From: Roseisolibacter sp. H3M3-2
GTDB lineage: Bacteria > Gemmatimonadota > Gemmatimonadetes > Gemmatimonadales > Gemmatimonadaceae
Length of the DNA: 32,279 bases
NCBI RefSeq assembly: GCF_029211165.1
Contig: NZ_JARGEK010000013.1
Span: 1 to 32,279, forward strand
Direction of reading: 5' to 3'
This document shows positions 13,588 to 20,465 of the stretch, in pieces. How positions within the stretch are numbered: the first letter of the stretch is position 1; each line of letters opens with the position of its first letter. The notes under the pieces are model-generated. The model worked only from the letters and a program-made list of their open reading frames with translations, was not told the origin of the DNA and ran no database searches. Both the position numbers and the translations under genes were made by a program.

Positions 13588-13905
13588 ATGCGCGTCCTTC
13601 TCTGGCTGTTCGCGGCGCCCGCGCTCGCCCTCGCGGTCGTGTGGCTCGCCGGGCCGCTCGGCACCGCTGCGACGTTCACCGCCGCGCTCGGGGGCCAGGC
13701 CGTCGCGTACCCGATTCGGATGCGGCTGGAGCGTCGGCGGGCGGTCCGTGAGCTGCGGCGCCTGCGGCGGCTGGAGCGCGCCGGAGGAGCAAGCGTCTCG
13801 GTCCTCCGTGGGCGAGTGGACCGGACCGAGGCGGCCATACAGCTCGCGCTGTGGGGGCTCGCCGCGGTGCTCGCGGCCGTCGCCTACCTGCTGTTCGTTC
13901 CGTGA
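13588..13905 (+). CDS. Small membrane protein with central basic coiled segment
   Basis: A 105-residue protein: two N-terminal hydrophobic segments (residues 3-21 and about 24-41), a strongly basic helix (RMRLERRRAVRELRRLRRLERAGG) and a C-terminal transmembrane segment (ALWGLAAVLAAVAYLLFV). The family is not recognised; it probably sits in the inner membrane with the basic part in the cytoplasm. ATG 13588 lies 19 bases after R'. Confidence 0.7.
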   Translation: MRVLLWLFAAPALALAVVWLAGPLGTAATFTAALGGQAVAYPIRMRLERRRAVRELRRLRRLERAGGASVSVLRGRVDRTEAAIQLALWGLAAVLAAVAYLLFVP

Positions 13906-13922
13906 CGGACGTCGCCGCCGCC

Positions 13923-14048
13923 GGCTAACGTGTCGTTGCAGCTGACCGGCCGCGGGGAACATCAGGTTGTGATCTGGCGGGCGGCGTCGCACGATCGAGC
14001 ACATCACGCCCGCGCCTCGATGCCGGCAGCTGAACTCGGGCGTTAGGG
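13923..14048 (+). repeat. attC 29 (class B)
   Basis: R'' GGCTAAC, matching GTTAGCC; spacer GTGTCG; L'' CAGCTGAC; R' GTTAGGG. Confidence 0.95.
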
Positions 14049-14148
14049 CGCCACGCTCGTTTCGCCCGCACCGAACCGATGAGGCTCGGCCCCGTGGCGT
14101 CCTCGCGAGGTCCGCGCGGCACTCGGTCCGCTGCGCCCGAGCCCCGCG

Positions 14149-14598
14149 TCAGCTACACCAGCTCGCGCGGCAATGCGGGCTGAACGTGAACGGCGCGCCC
14201 CCCACGCGCAGGATGATCGCCCCGCTGCTGCCGCCGACCCAGCCCGTCAGGCGCTGTTGCGTCGAGTCGGCGGTCAGGGTCAGCGAGGAGTCTGCCGGCG
14301 TGTATGTGTAGCGCCCGGCCGAGCGCAGGGGAGACGGCCCCGTCGCGCCCTGCACGAAGCGCTGGTCAACGCGCAGCGCGTAGCGCCCGTCGCCGCTGAG
14401 CGTGAGGGCGCCGCCGTCGACGAACACGCCGCCGCCGCCGGGGAGCTGGAACCCGCCCGGGAGGGGCAGCCCCATCGCGGCCGTCATCGCGTACGCGCCG
14501 GCCACCGCGGCGAACTCCGGCGCGACGACCGAGCCGTCGGAGCAGGAAGTCGTCCAGACGACCACCATCGGAAGGAACCAGCGGCTGGGTCGCGGCAC
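14149..14598 (-). CDS. Putative lipoprotein in reverse orientation (lipocalin-like/META-like)
   Basis: A 149-residue protein on the strand opposite to every other cassette gene. GTG 14598 gives a short basic N-terminus, a hydrophobic segment (WFLPMVVVWTTSC, Cys at residue 19) and a beta-rich mature domain: FAAVAGAYAMTAAMGLPLPGG, GGALTLSGDGRYALRVDQRF, then SAGRYTYTPADSSLTLTAD and GAIILRVGGAPFTF. This is the pattern of small lipocalin-like envelope proteins. The + strand frame opposite is Arg-rich and shadow-like. Upstream DNA (14599-14872) would hold its promoter. Confidence 0.7.
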   Translation of the reverse strand: MPRPSRWFLPMVVVWTTSCSDGSVVAPEFAAVAGAYAMTAAMGLPLPGGFQLPGGGGVFVDGGALTLSGDGRYALRVDQRFVQGATGPSPLRSAGRYTYTPADSSLTLTADSTQQRLTGWVGGSSGAIILRVGGAPFTFSPHCRASWCS

Positions 14599-14872
14599 GG
14601 CGGCGGGGGTGGCGGTGGACCTGCGCGGACGGGGGCTCCGGGCGCGCTCCGGCAGCCTGGGTTGGGCGTCCGCGACCCGTGCAGCGTGGATGCCAACGCG
14701 CCGGAGGCCGTAGGCTGGTGCGCATGCACAACTTCGCCGATCATCGGTCGGCACGACCGCCTACGTGAGAGTACAGCCGTGTCCTCCGCCCCGGACAGCC
14801 GCGGGCTCGAGAGGATCGTGGGGCTCCGCGCGTCGCGGGCCGTACCACGAGCCGAGGTCCGCGGAAGACGCG
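14599..14872 (-). other. Non-coding 5' region of the reverse cassette gene
   Basis: 274 bases between the reverse gene's start and attC 30. I see no convincing gene. The N-terminal extension of the reverse frame to 14754 is Arg/Pro-rich and lacks a signal sequence, so it is unlikely to be translated. A promoter for the reverse gene would be expected here; none is clear. Confidence 0.5.
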
Positions 14873-14968
14873 CCCTAACGTGGCGTTGCAGCTGACGGGT
14901 GAGCTATGGTAGCCTCGCTGCGCTCGGCGATGGTCAGATTCACCCGCAGCTGAACTTGGGCGTTGGGT
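14873..14968 (+). repeat. attC 30 (class C)
   Basis: R'' CCCTAAC, matching GTTAGGG; spacer GTGGCG; L'' CAGCTGAC; R' GTTGGGT. Confidence 0.95.
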
Positions 14969-15095
14969 GGACTCGTCCGTCGGTACCGTCGCTCGCTACG
15001 GTGCTGCGCACCTGTCGCCGCCCTCTTGTCGCTCCGCGCTTGCCGCCTGTCCGTGGGTGCCGGCTATTCGTCGCCTGTTCCGCGGAGCGTCTGCC
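14969..15095 (+). other. Short ORF-less cassette, pyrimidine-rich
   Basis: About 127 bases; the start GGACTCGTC resembles the cassette at 810 (GGACTTGTC). Both follow a GTTGGG R' box and both end before a CCCAAC R'' box, so they may be relatives. No self-contained ORF. Confidence 0.65.
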
Positions 15096-15225
15096 ACCCA
15101 ACGGGGCGTTGCAGCTGACGGCGCCGTGTGAGCATCATGGTTTCTCCGGCTCGGCCTCCACGCCCGCCTCGGCTTCCGTGCGCGCGCTCGGCTTCGAGCG
15201 CCGCAGCTGAACTCGGGCGTTAGAG
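15096..15225 (+). repeat. attC 31 (class A)
   Basis: R'' ACCCAAC, matching GTTGGGT; spacer GGGGCG; L'' CAGCTGAC; R' GTTAGAG. Confidence 0.95.
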
Positions 15226-15252
15226 CGTCAACCAAGTTCCCGGAAGGCGGGC

Positions 15253-15474
15253 ATGCGGTGGACCGACGAGAACGCGCACGATCCAGGCATCACCGTCCTC
15301 GAGGCGCTGGTCTATAGTCTGGCCGCCCTCGGCTTCGCGACCGCTCTCACGCGCGGCCTGCGGAGGACGCCGTGCGGCTGGCCGTGCGCCGGTCTCGTCG
15401 TGGCGGGCGTCGCCGGCGCCGCGGCGCTGCGGCGACTGGGGCGCCGCCCCGCGCCGGGCGCCCGACGCGCCTGA
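15253..15474 (+). CDS. Small membrane protein with DPGITVLEAL motif
   Basis: A 73-residue protein. The first 27 residues (WTDENAHDPGITVLEALVYS) resemble, by eye, the HDPGITLLELxxY motif near the N-terminus of phage and injection-system baseplate proteins. The rest contains two hydrophobic segments (about residues 15-33 and 45-60) and a basic tail. The resemblance may be a recombined fragment or chance. A good ribosome-binding site, GGAAGG at 15242-15247, lies five bases before ATG 15253, which few cassettes here have. Confidence 0.62.
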   Translation: MRWTDENAHDPGITVLEALVYSLAALGFATALTRGLRRTPCGWPCAGLVVAGVAGAAALRRLGRRPAPGARRA

Positions 15475-15495
15475 CCGGGATGTGGTGGCGCTGCG

Positions 15496-15622
15496 CTCTA
15501 ACGTGGCGTTGCAGCAGACCGGCCGTGGGGAGCATCAGGTTGTGCCCCTGTCGGCACCGTCACACAATCGAGCGCATCGCGCCTGCCGGCTCGATGCCGG
15601 CAGCTGAACTTGGGCGTTAGGC
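15496..15622 (+). repeat. attC 32 (class B)
   Basis: R'' CTCTAAC, matching GTTAGAG; spacer GTGGCG; L'' CAGCAGAC; R' GTTAGGC. Confidence 0.95.
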
Positions 15623-15680
15623 GTTCCACTAGCACACCCGTCGTTCACACTCCTCCCTGCAATTCCCAAGGCGCCCGCCA

Positions 15681-15968
15681 GTGGCATCGTCGCCGCATCG
15701 CACGTCGACGTGGAGGCTCGGGTTCTTCCTGCCGCTCCTCGCGGCCGACCTGCTGCTCACCGCGAACCACCACTTCCGCCTCGGGCTCGTGCGCGACTAC
15801 CCTCGCGGCACGTTGGTGGTCGCACTCGCGTTCACGCTCTACCAAGCGTTCCGCCACGGCCTCCTTTCTCCCTCATCCCGGCGGGCCGACGCCGGACCGA
15901 TGTGCGCAGGCGAGCGCGGTCCGGGCAGCCAAGGCCAGTCGGATGGGCCTCCCGCCGCAGACGCTTAA
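15681..15968 (+). CDS. Small membrane protein
   Basis: A 95-residue protein with hydrophobic segments at about residues 12-27 (LGFFLPLLAADLLLTA) and 43-58 (GTLVVALAFTLYQAF), followed by a polar, Gly/Pro-rich tail. Family unknown. The start is GTG 15681, 59 bases after R', with AAGGCG upstream. The stop TAA lies in the R'' box (GCTTAAC). The tail composition is typical of non-conserved sequence, so the true end may be less constrained. Confidence 0.62.
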   Translation: MASSPHRTSTWRLGFFLPLLAADLLLTANHHFRLGLVRDYPRGTLVVALAFTLYQAFRHGLLSPSSRRADAGPMCAGERGPGSQGQSDGPPAADA

Positions 15969-16092
15969 CGTGGCGTTGCAGCTGACGGCGCCGCGCGGGC
16001 ATCATGGGTCGCCCGGCTCGGCTCTCGTGCGCTGCTCGGCTCTGGTGTGGGCGCTCGGCTTCAGGCGCCGCAGCTGAACTCGGGCGTTAGGT
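15963..16092 (+). repeat. attC 33 (class A)
   Basis: R'' GCTTAAC, spacer GTGGCG, L'' CAGCTGAC, R' GTTAGGT. Confidence 0.95.
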
Positions 16093-16116
16093 GCCTCTCA
16101 CACGATTCCGCATAGC

Positions 16117-16584
16117 ATGATCCGCCTTACCGATCTCCTGCCCGCAGATTATGTGATCATCGAAGTAGACGGCCCGGTGTGCCAGAGTGCGCCCTACCCA
16201 ATCATGGAGGCGCTTGGCTGGCGCGATGTACCGGGGCACAGTGGATGGGCGTACCGCGTCGATCAGGCGAACCCTGGAAATCGGGTCAGGCGGCACGTGC
16301 ATATCTGCCGCTCGAAGCACACGTCCGCGAAAGGACGACAGGTCTCCTGGAACGACGATGGTTCTCGCCACGACAAGAAATCGTTCGACGAGAAACTGGG
16401 CGGGCTTGGTGCCGCAAAGCAGATCGCGCGAGAGATCCTCGGATCGCCAGACCACCTGGTCTTTGAGATCGTGCATGATGCGGATCGCGCCGGCAGGATA
16501 CTCGTGGAGCATGCTGAGGACGTCGCCGGCCAAGAGCATGTTGTCGTGCTCCGAGCTCGTTTGCGGCTCGACCGAGCACCCTAG
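16117..16584 (+). CDS. Hypothetical protein with RHVHI and KHTSAKG motifs
   Basis: A 155-residue protein. The middle is strongly patterned: GWAYRVDQANPGN, RRHVHICRSKHTSAKGRQVSW, then NDDGSRHDKKSFDEKLGG and KQIAREILG. From memory this resembles the DUF6367 group of unknown function. The cluster of His and Lys could be catalytic or RNA-binding, but no activity is known to me. Base composition is clearly less GC-rich than the neighbours, which suggests recent acquisition from another host. ATG 16117 is 24 bases after R'. Confidence 0.72.
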   Translation: MIRLTDLLPADYVIIEVDGPVCQSAPYPIMEALGWRDVPGHSGWAYRVDQANPGNRVRRHVHICRSKHTSAKGRQVSWNDDGSRHDKKSFDEKLGGLGAAKQIAREILGSPDHLVFEIVHDADRAGRILVEHAEDVAGQEHVVVLRARLRLDRAP

Positions 16585-16597
16585 TAGCCCCGAGAGC

Positions 16598-16693
16598 ACC
16601 TAACGTGGCGTTGCAGCTGACGCAGGGGCTGCAGATTGTGCGGCTGCGCCGCACGTTATGGCCTCCCTACGCAGCTGAACTTGGGCGTTAGCT
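16598..16693 (+). repeat. attC 34 (class C)
   Basis: R'' ACCTAAC, spacer GTGGCG, L'' CAGCTGAC, inner stem GTGCGGCTGCGCCGCAC, R' GTTAGCT. Confidence 0.96.
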
Positions 16694-16699
16694 GGCAAC

Positions 16700-17104
16700 A
16701 TGTCACCACGTCACGCCTACCTCGCCATGATCGCGCTACCTCTCCTCGCTTCCTGCGCGCAGGAGGACGCGGGCGTGCGCGTGCGGATGCGGCCAGCCGA
16801 GGAGGCGGCGCTGGCGCGGCTGGCCGATTCGCTGGCGGCGCTCGACCCTGCGACCGAGCTCCGTCACGCGCTGGCTGGCGGCGACCGGCGGTTCGTCGCG
16901 GTCTGCTATGCCGCCTGCGAGCCCATCGGCGTGGCCGACAGCGTGCAGGCCCGCTTGCGCGAGGGGGACACCCGCGTGGTCTCGGGAACAAGCGACAACG
17001 TGGTTAGCAAGGGCCAGCGCCGGGTTAACGCAGCCGCAGACACCTTCGCGCTCCGATACAATCGGTTGCTACTTCGGGAGCTGCGCCAGCAGAGCCCCGA
17101 CTAG
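16700..17104 (+). CDS. Putative lipoprotein, unknown
   Basis: A 134-residue protein with a lipoprotein signal (AYLAMIALPLLASC, Cys at residue 19). The mature part is helical with EEAALARLADSLAALDPATELRHALAGG, two cysteines (VCYAACEP) that may form a disulfide, and a basic C-terminal helix. Family unknown. ATG 16700 is only seven bases after the R' box and has no ribosome-binding site, so translation starts at the cassette edge. Predicted envelope location. Confidence 0.7.
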   Translation: MSPRHAYLAMIALPLLASCAQEDAGVRVRMRPAEEAALARLADSLAALDPATELRHALAGGDRRFVAVCYAACEPIGVADSVQARLREGDTRVVSGTSDNVVSKGQRRVNAAADTFALRYNRLLLRELRQQSPD

Positions 17105-17109
17105 GTGCC

Positions 17110-17236
17110 AGCTAACGTGGCGTTGCAGCAGACCGGCCGGGGGGAGCATCAGGTGGCGCAGAGGCGGACCGCGTCGCACAATCGAGGGTGTCGCGCCCGC
17201 CGGCTCGGGGCCGGCAGCTGAACTCGGGCGTTAGCC
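17110..17236 (+). repeat. attC 35 (class B)
   Basis: R'' AGCTAAC, spacer GTGGCG, L'' CAGCAGAC, R' GTTAGCC. Differs from attC 42 by about one base although the cassettes are unrelated. Confidence 0.96.
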
Positions 17237-17268
17237 GTACACGTACGCCCCGGCGTCCGGGCAGCCGG

Positions 17269-17297
17269 TTGCTGCCGTCCGCACCGCGCCGCACATT
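17269..17297 (+). promoter_or_regulatory. Putative promoter of toxin-antitoxin cassette
   Basis: TTGCTG (17269-17274), 17 bases, CACATT (17292-17297), then ATG 17304 six bases on. Weak -10, but the same geometry as 3189 and 7328. Confidence 0.38.
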
Positions 17298-17303
17298 CCT
17301 GTT

Positions 17304-17561
17304 ATGGTGCGCCCCGCCCTCGACTTCTCCCAGCTCACGGTCTCCGAGCGCCTGGCGCTGATCCAGGCGGTCTGGGACTCGCTCCGCGCGTACCCCGAGG
17401 CGCTCCCGCTGAGCGCCGAGGAGCGCGCGCTGGTCGCCGCGCGCCGGGAGGAGCACCGCCGCGACCCGGCCGGCGCGGTCCCCTGGGACGAGGTGCGGGC
17501 CGAACTCTGGGCCGACCAGGCGCGCGACGAGGAGGCGGGGGCGGGGGAGCGCGGCGGATGA
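17304..17561 (+). CDS. Addiction-module antitoxin
   Basis: An 85-residue acidic protein homologous in layout to the antitoxin at 7364: FSQLTVSERLALIQAVWDSLRAYPEALPLSAEERALVAARREEHRRDP, then VPWDEVRAELWADQ. The ERLALIQAVWDSL and PWDEV blocks are the classical addiction-module component pattern. ATG 17304 is preferred; GTG 17307 is next. The toxin start overlaps the stop (ATGA). It should neutralise the RelE/ParE toxin encoded next. Confidence 0.85.
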   Translation: MVRPALDFSQLTVSERLALIQAVWDSLRAYPEALPLSAEERALVAARREEHRRDPAGAVPWDEVRAELWADQARDEEAGAGERGG

Positions 17562-17863
17562 CGCCGCGCTTGTCGTTTCGGCCCGGCGCGCGGTCGGAGA
17601 TCCGCGCCGCTCGCCGCTGGTACGAGGCGCAGGTGCCGGGGCTCGGTCGCGCGTTCCTGGGCGAGCTCGACGCGACGCTCGCCTTCGTGCTGCGACACCC
17701 GGCGATGTACGAGGCCGTCGAGCCGGACGGCGCCGTGCGGCGCGCGCTCCTGCATCGCTTCCCCTACGCCCTGGTCTACGAGGCCGCGTCCTCGGGCGAC
17801 ATCGTCGTCCTCGCGTGCTTCCACGTGCGCCAAGACGCGCAGGACTGGCCGGCGCGCCGGTGA
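17558..17863 (+). CDS. RelE/ParE family toxin
   Basis: A 101-residue toxin homologous to that at 7609: SFRPGARSEIRAARRWYEAQVPGLGRAFLGELDATLAFVLRHPAMYEAV, then VRRALLHRFPYALVYEAASSGDIVVLACFHVRQDAQDW. The RRALLHRFPYALVYE strand and ACFHxRxDxxxW end are hallmarks of the family. The overlapping ATGA couples it to the antitoxin. Growth-inhibiting target not determinable from sequence. Confidence 0.88.
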   Translation: MTPRLSFRPGARSEIRAARRWYEAQVPGLGRAFLGELDATLAFVLRHPAMYEAVEPDGAVRRALLHRFPYALVYEAASSGDIVVLACFHVRQDAQDWPARR

Positions 17864-17864
17864 C

Positions 17865-17957
17865 GGCTAACGTGGCGTTGCAGCAGACGGGCGGTCTTCG
17901 GAGGCGGCTACGCCGCGATGGTTGTAATCCGCCCGCAGCTGAACTCGGGCGTTAGGA
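17865..17957 (+). repeat. attC 36 (class C, short)
   Basis: R'' GGCTAAC, matching GTTAGCC; spacer GTGGCG; L'' CAGCAGAC; inner GGCTACGCCGCGATGGTTG; R' GTTAGGA. 93 bp, close relative of attC 41. Confidence 0.95.
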
Positions 17958-17998
17958 CGCAGACATCCGTGGTCACCTCCCCGCAGATCGCGCCGATC

Positions 17999-18367
17999 AT
18001 GCGCCGCTCCCGCGGAGCGCTGCTGCTCGTCGCGCTCGCGGCGGCGCCCGCAGCAGCGCAGCCGCCCGGCCACGCCGACCACACGGTGACGGGGCGCGTG
18101 CGCGACGACCGCACCGACGCGCCCGTGGCCGGCGTCAGCGTGGAGGTGTTCGCCGACATCAGTGCGCCCGGCCCGCCCCGCTGGGCGACGCGCACCACGG
18201 ACGCCGGCGAGTACCGCCTCGCCGGCGTCCCGGCCGGCCGCTGGTGGCTGCGGCTGCGCCGCACCGGCTACTTCCCCGCCTGGCGCCCACTCCAAGCCGG
18301 CGACTGCGGGGTGGTCGGCTGCGACGACCGCAAGCACTTCTACATCACGAGCGCCGCACGCTTCTGA
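17999..18367 (+). CDS. Secreted carboxypeptidase-regulatory-like domain protein
   Basis: A 122-residue protein: Sec signal (MRRSRGALLLVALAAAPAAAQ, probable cleavage after AAA) and a single beta-sandwich domain HTVTGRVRDDRTDAPVAGVSVEVF, then TRTTDAGEYRLAGVPAGRWWLRLRRTGYFP. That is the CarboxypepD_reg/SusC-plug-like pattern (TGxVxDxxTxxPVxGVxVxV, TDxxGxYxLxxVPxG). Two cysteines near the end (DCGVVGCDD) may pair. Extracytoplasmic. ATG 17999 starts the signal; earlier in-frame starts have no signal. Confidence 0.8.
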   Translation: MRRSRGALLLVALAAAPAAAQPPGHADHTVTGRVRDDRTDAPVAGVSVEVFADISAPGPPRWATRTTDAGEYRLAGVPAGRWWLRLRRTGYFPAWRPLQAGDCGVVGCDDRKHFYITSAARF

Positions 18368-18414
18368 GCGCGGGTCGGATGGAAAAGCGCCGGTCTAGCT
18401 TCCACTCCCCTGCG

Positions 18415-18541
18415 TCCTAACGTGGCGTTGCAGCAGACCGGCCGTGGGGAGCATCAGGTTGTGCTCCCGCCTACCGCGTCGCACAATCGAGTACAGCGCC
18501 CCCGCCGGCTCGACGCCGGCAGCTGAACTCGGGCGTTAGGT
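18415..18541 (+). repeat. attC 37 (class B)
   Basis: R'' TCCTAAC, spacer GTGGCG, L'' CAGCAGAC, R' GTTAGGT. Cassette arms GTTAGGACGCAG and CTGCGTCCTAAC match over 12 bases. Confidence 0.96.
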
Positions 18542-18549
18542 GGCCTAGA

Positions 18550-19017
18550 ATGCCGTGCACTTCGATGAACACTCTAACGCTCACGTTGCTGTGTGGCGCG
18601 GCGTACGTCGCGGGAGCGGCGGCCGTCGTCTGGGTCTCGCTGCAGCCGGACGCCTACTACTTCGCGACCGCGGCCGAGCGCTCGGCTTGGCGGTGGGCCT
18701 GGCCGCCGGTGGCCTTCGTCTGTCTGCTCATGGCCCTGGAGGCGCTGCTCGTCTGGGCAATCCTCGTGAGCCGCGGAGGCTGGGCGCTCTGGAAGCGCGC
18801 GCTCGGCGGCATCGCCGTGCTGGTGCCTTGGATGGCGCTGTCGGCCATCTTCGTCATCCACGGCTCCGGCTACTTCGGGTGGCACGTGCTGTGGCTGTGC
18901 GCGCTCGTGGCGATCCTACTCCTGTGCGCTCTGGCGTCGCTGGGGCGGGCCGCCGCGGACCGACTGCGGCGGGCGCCGCGCGGGCTGGGCTCCGACCGCA
19001 CCGGGGCGGCCACCTAA
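18550..19017 (+). CDS. Membrane protein, four transmembrane segments
   Basis: A 155-residue membrane protein with hydrophobic segments at about residues 8-30, 50-73, 82-103 and 108-131, and an acidic-aromatic loop after the first (LQPDAYYFATAAERSAWRW). The family is not recognised. ATG 18550 and ATG 18565 are both possible; the second leaves a more typical short N-terminus. The stop TAA is in the R'' box. Cassette arms GTTAGGTGGCC and GGCCACCTAAC are perfect complements. Confidence 0.72.
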   Translation: MPCTSMNTLTLTLLCGAAYVAGAAAVVWVSLQPDAYYFATAAERSAWRWAWPPVAFVCLLMALEALLVWAILVSRGGWALWKRALGGIAVLVPWMALSAIFVIHGSGYFGWHVLWLCALVAILLLCALASLGRAAADRLRRAPRGLGSDRTGAAT

Positions 19018-19108
19018 CGAAGCGTTGCAGCTGACGTAGGGGCTGCGGTGCGCCTCGCTGCGCTCGGCATTGGTTAGATCCCTACGCAGCTGAACTTGGG
19101 CGTTAGAC
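19012..19108 (+). repeat. attC 38 (class C)
   Basis: R'' ACCTAAC, spacer GAAGCG, L'' CAGCTGAC, R' GTTAGAC. Confidence 0.95.
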
Positions 19109-19121
19109 GGCGAACACACGA

Positions 19122-19322
19122 ATGAGCGATCCGACAGAGACGATCACGATCCGGGTCGATGCCGTCACAGCCCGAGTCTTGCGCGACGTTCTTTACGCGC
19201 TCGGGGAGCACCAAGCCGCGGGTGCGCCGATGCCCACTCTTGATGCTGACGAGTCGACACGTCTCGGCGCGATCCTTCGCGAGCTTGACCTCCGGCTTCG
19301 TGGTACCGGGCGAATGGCGTGA
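19122..19322 (+). CDS. Hypothetical small protein
   Basis: A 66-residue soluble protein: TETITIRVDAVTARVLRDVLYALGEHQ, then a loop and ESTRLGAILRELDLRLRG. The first strand (ITIRVD) followed by two helices is reminiscent of ribbon-helix-helix antitoxins, but no toxin follows, so that is only a thought. ATG 19122, 14 bases after R'. The stop is 37 bases before attC 39. Confidence 0.62.
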   Translation: MSDPTETITIRVDAVTARVLRDVLYALGEHQAAGAPMPTLDADESTRLGAILRELDLRLRGTGRMA

Positions 19323-19358
19323 CGCGTGGGTCGGAAACCCTCGACTGCCGCCCCGGCC

Positions 19359-19488
19359 GTCCAACGTGGCGTTGCAGCTGACGGCGCCGCGGGAGCATCA
19401 TGGGTCGTCCGGCTCGGAACCCGTGCCCGCCTCGGCTCCATCGCGCGCGCTCGGCGCGAAGCGCCGCAGCTGAACTGGGGCGTTAGAT
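19359..19488 (+). repeat. attC 39 (class A)
   Basis: R'' GTCCAAC pairing with GTTAGAC through one G-T pair, spacer GTGGCG, L'' CAGCTGAC, R' GTTAGAT. Confidence 0.94.
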
Positions 19489-19575
19489 GACACCGGCGCC
19501 GTTCCGGCGCGTAGGCACCAGAGCGTCGCCACTGCGGCGCTCATCTCCCCGCTCCCCCGTCACCCCGCCGCCTCC

Positions 19576-19890
19576 ATGCGCCGCCTCGCCGCCCTGATCA
19601 TGGTGCTCGGCGCCGCCGTGGCGGCGCTCGGGGTCGTCGCGGTCGTGGGCGTCGAGCGCATCGACCTGCCCCCGGCGCACGTGCGCGCCATCGCGGCCGC
19701 GCTGCCGGTCGCCGTTCTGGCGCTCGGGGTGGCGCTCCTCCTGGTGGGCGCCATCGTGGCGCGACTCGCGTTGCGCGAGGCGGAGCGGGTCGCGTCGGGC
19801 GCGGAGCGATCGGCCGGCGCCCCCGCGCTCGGGGCGGGCCACCACGCGGAGGCCGTCGAGCGCCCCGCGGCCCGGGACCGCGTCATCTAA
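19576..19890 (+). CDS. Small membrane protein, two transmembrane segments
   Basis: A 104-residue protein with transmembrane segments at about residues 4-26 and 40-64 joined by a short loop (VERIDLPPAHVR), and a hydrophilic Ala/Glu/Arg-rich C-terminal tail. Family unknown. ATG 19576 is 87 bases after the R' box, an unusually long leader for this array. The stop TAA is provided by R''. Confidence 0.68.
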   Translation: MRRLAALIMVLGAAVAALGVVAVVGVERIDLPPAHVRAIAAALPVAVLALGVALLLVGAIVARLALREAERVASGAERSAGAPALGAGHHAEAVERPAARDRVI

Positions 19891-20011
19891 CGTCGCGTTG
19901 CAGCTGACTTGCCGCGGGGAGCGTCAGGTTGTGCGCTCACGGTCGGCATCGCACGATCGAGTGGGTCGTGCCCGCCGCCTTCGGGCCGGCAGCTGAACTT
20001 GGGCGTTAGCC
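19885..20011 (+). repeat. attC 40 (class B)
   Basis: R'' ATCTAAC, matching GTTAGAT; spacer GTCGCG; L'' CAGCTGAC; R' GTTAGCC. Confidence 0.95.
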
Positions 20012-20021
20012 CGCCACGACC

Positions 20022-20378
20022 ATGAGTGAGTACGCCGACGTCACCATCCGTTGGTTGCCGCCCGCCGAGGGCGGGCGGAGCGCGCCGGTGCAGGCGCGCG
20101 CCTCGCGCGACCTGAGCTACAGGCCGCACTTCCGCGTCGGCGCGGCGGGAGAGCCGCTCGGAGTCGCGTTCCTCCGCGGCGAACCGCCGGTCGTCGCGCC
20201 GGGCGGGGCGGGGGCGGCCACCGTGGCGCTCCTCTTCGCGGACGCCGGCGTCGACTACCACGCGCTGGTGCCGGGGGCGGCCTTCGAGGTCCTGGAGGGC
20301 GCGCGTGTCGTCGCGCGCGGCACCGTGGACCGGCGGTGGCGGGCTGCGGACGACTGGCGGGAGCGCGCGGCGGGCTAA
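20022..20378 (+). CDS. Small beta-barrel protein resembling EF-Tu domain 3
   Basis: A 118-residue protein: ADVTIRWLPPAEGGRSAPVQ, LSYRPHFRVG, LGVAFLRGEPPVVAPGGAGAATVALLF, then VDYHALVPGAAFEVLEGARVVARGTV. Order and motifs (GGR, YRPxF, FxVxEGxRVVARGxV) follow the C-terminal beta-barrel of EF-Tu (domain 3), which contacts tRNA. There is no G domain. Small stand-alone proteins of this kind are familiar to me as EF-Tu C-terminal-related hypothetical proteins. ATG 20022; stop within R''. Confidence 0.76.
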   Translation: MSEYADVTIRWLPPAEGGRSAPVQARASRDLSYRPHFRVGAAGEPLGVAFLRGEPPVVAPGGAGAATVALLFADAGVDYHALVPGAAFEVLEGARVVARGTVDRRWRAADDWRERAAG

Positions 20379-20465
20379 CGTGGCGTTGCAGCAGACGGGC
20401 GGGCTGTGGACGCGGCTACGCCGCGATGGTTGTAATCCGCCCGCAGCTGAACTGGTGCGTTAGCC
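20373..20465 (+). repeat. attC 41 (class C, short)
   Basis: R'' GGCTAAC, matching GTTAGCC; spacer GTGGCG; L'' CAGCAGAC; R' GTTAGCC preceded by GGTGC. 93 bp. Confidence 0.95.

Noticed and set aside
14173-14895. 240-codon + strand frame in the cassette with the reverse gene
   Set aside because: Arg/Ala-rich with no signal or domain pattern, while the opposite strand encodes a clean lipoprotein signal and beta-rich domain.
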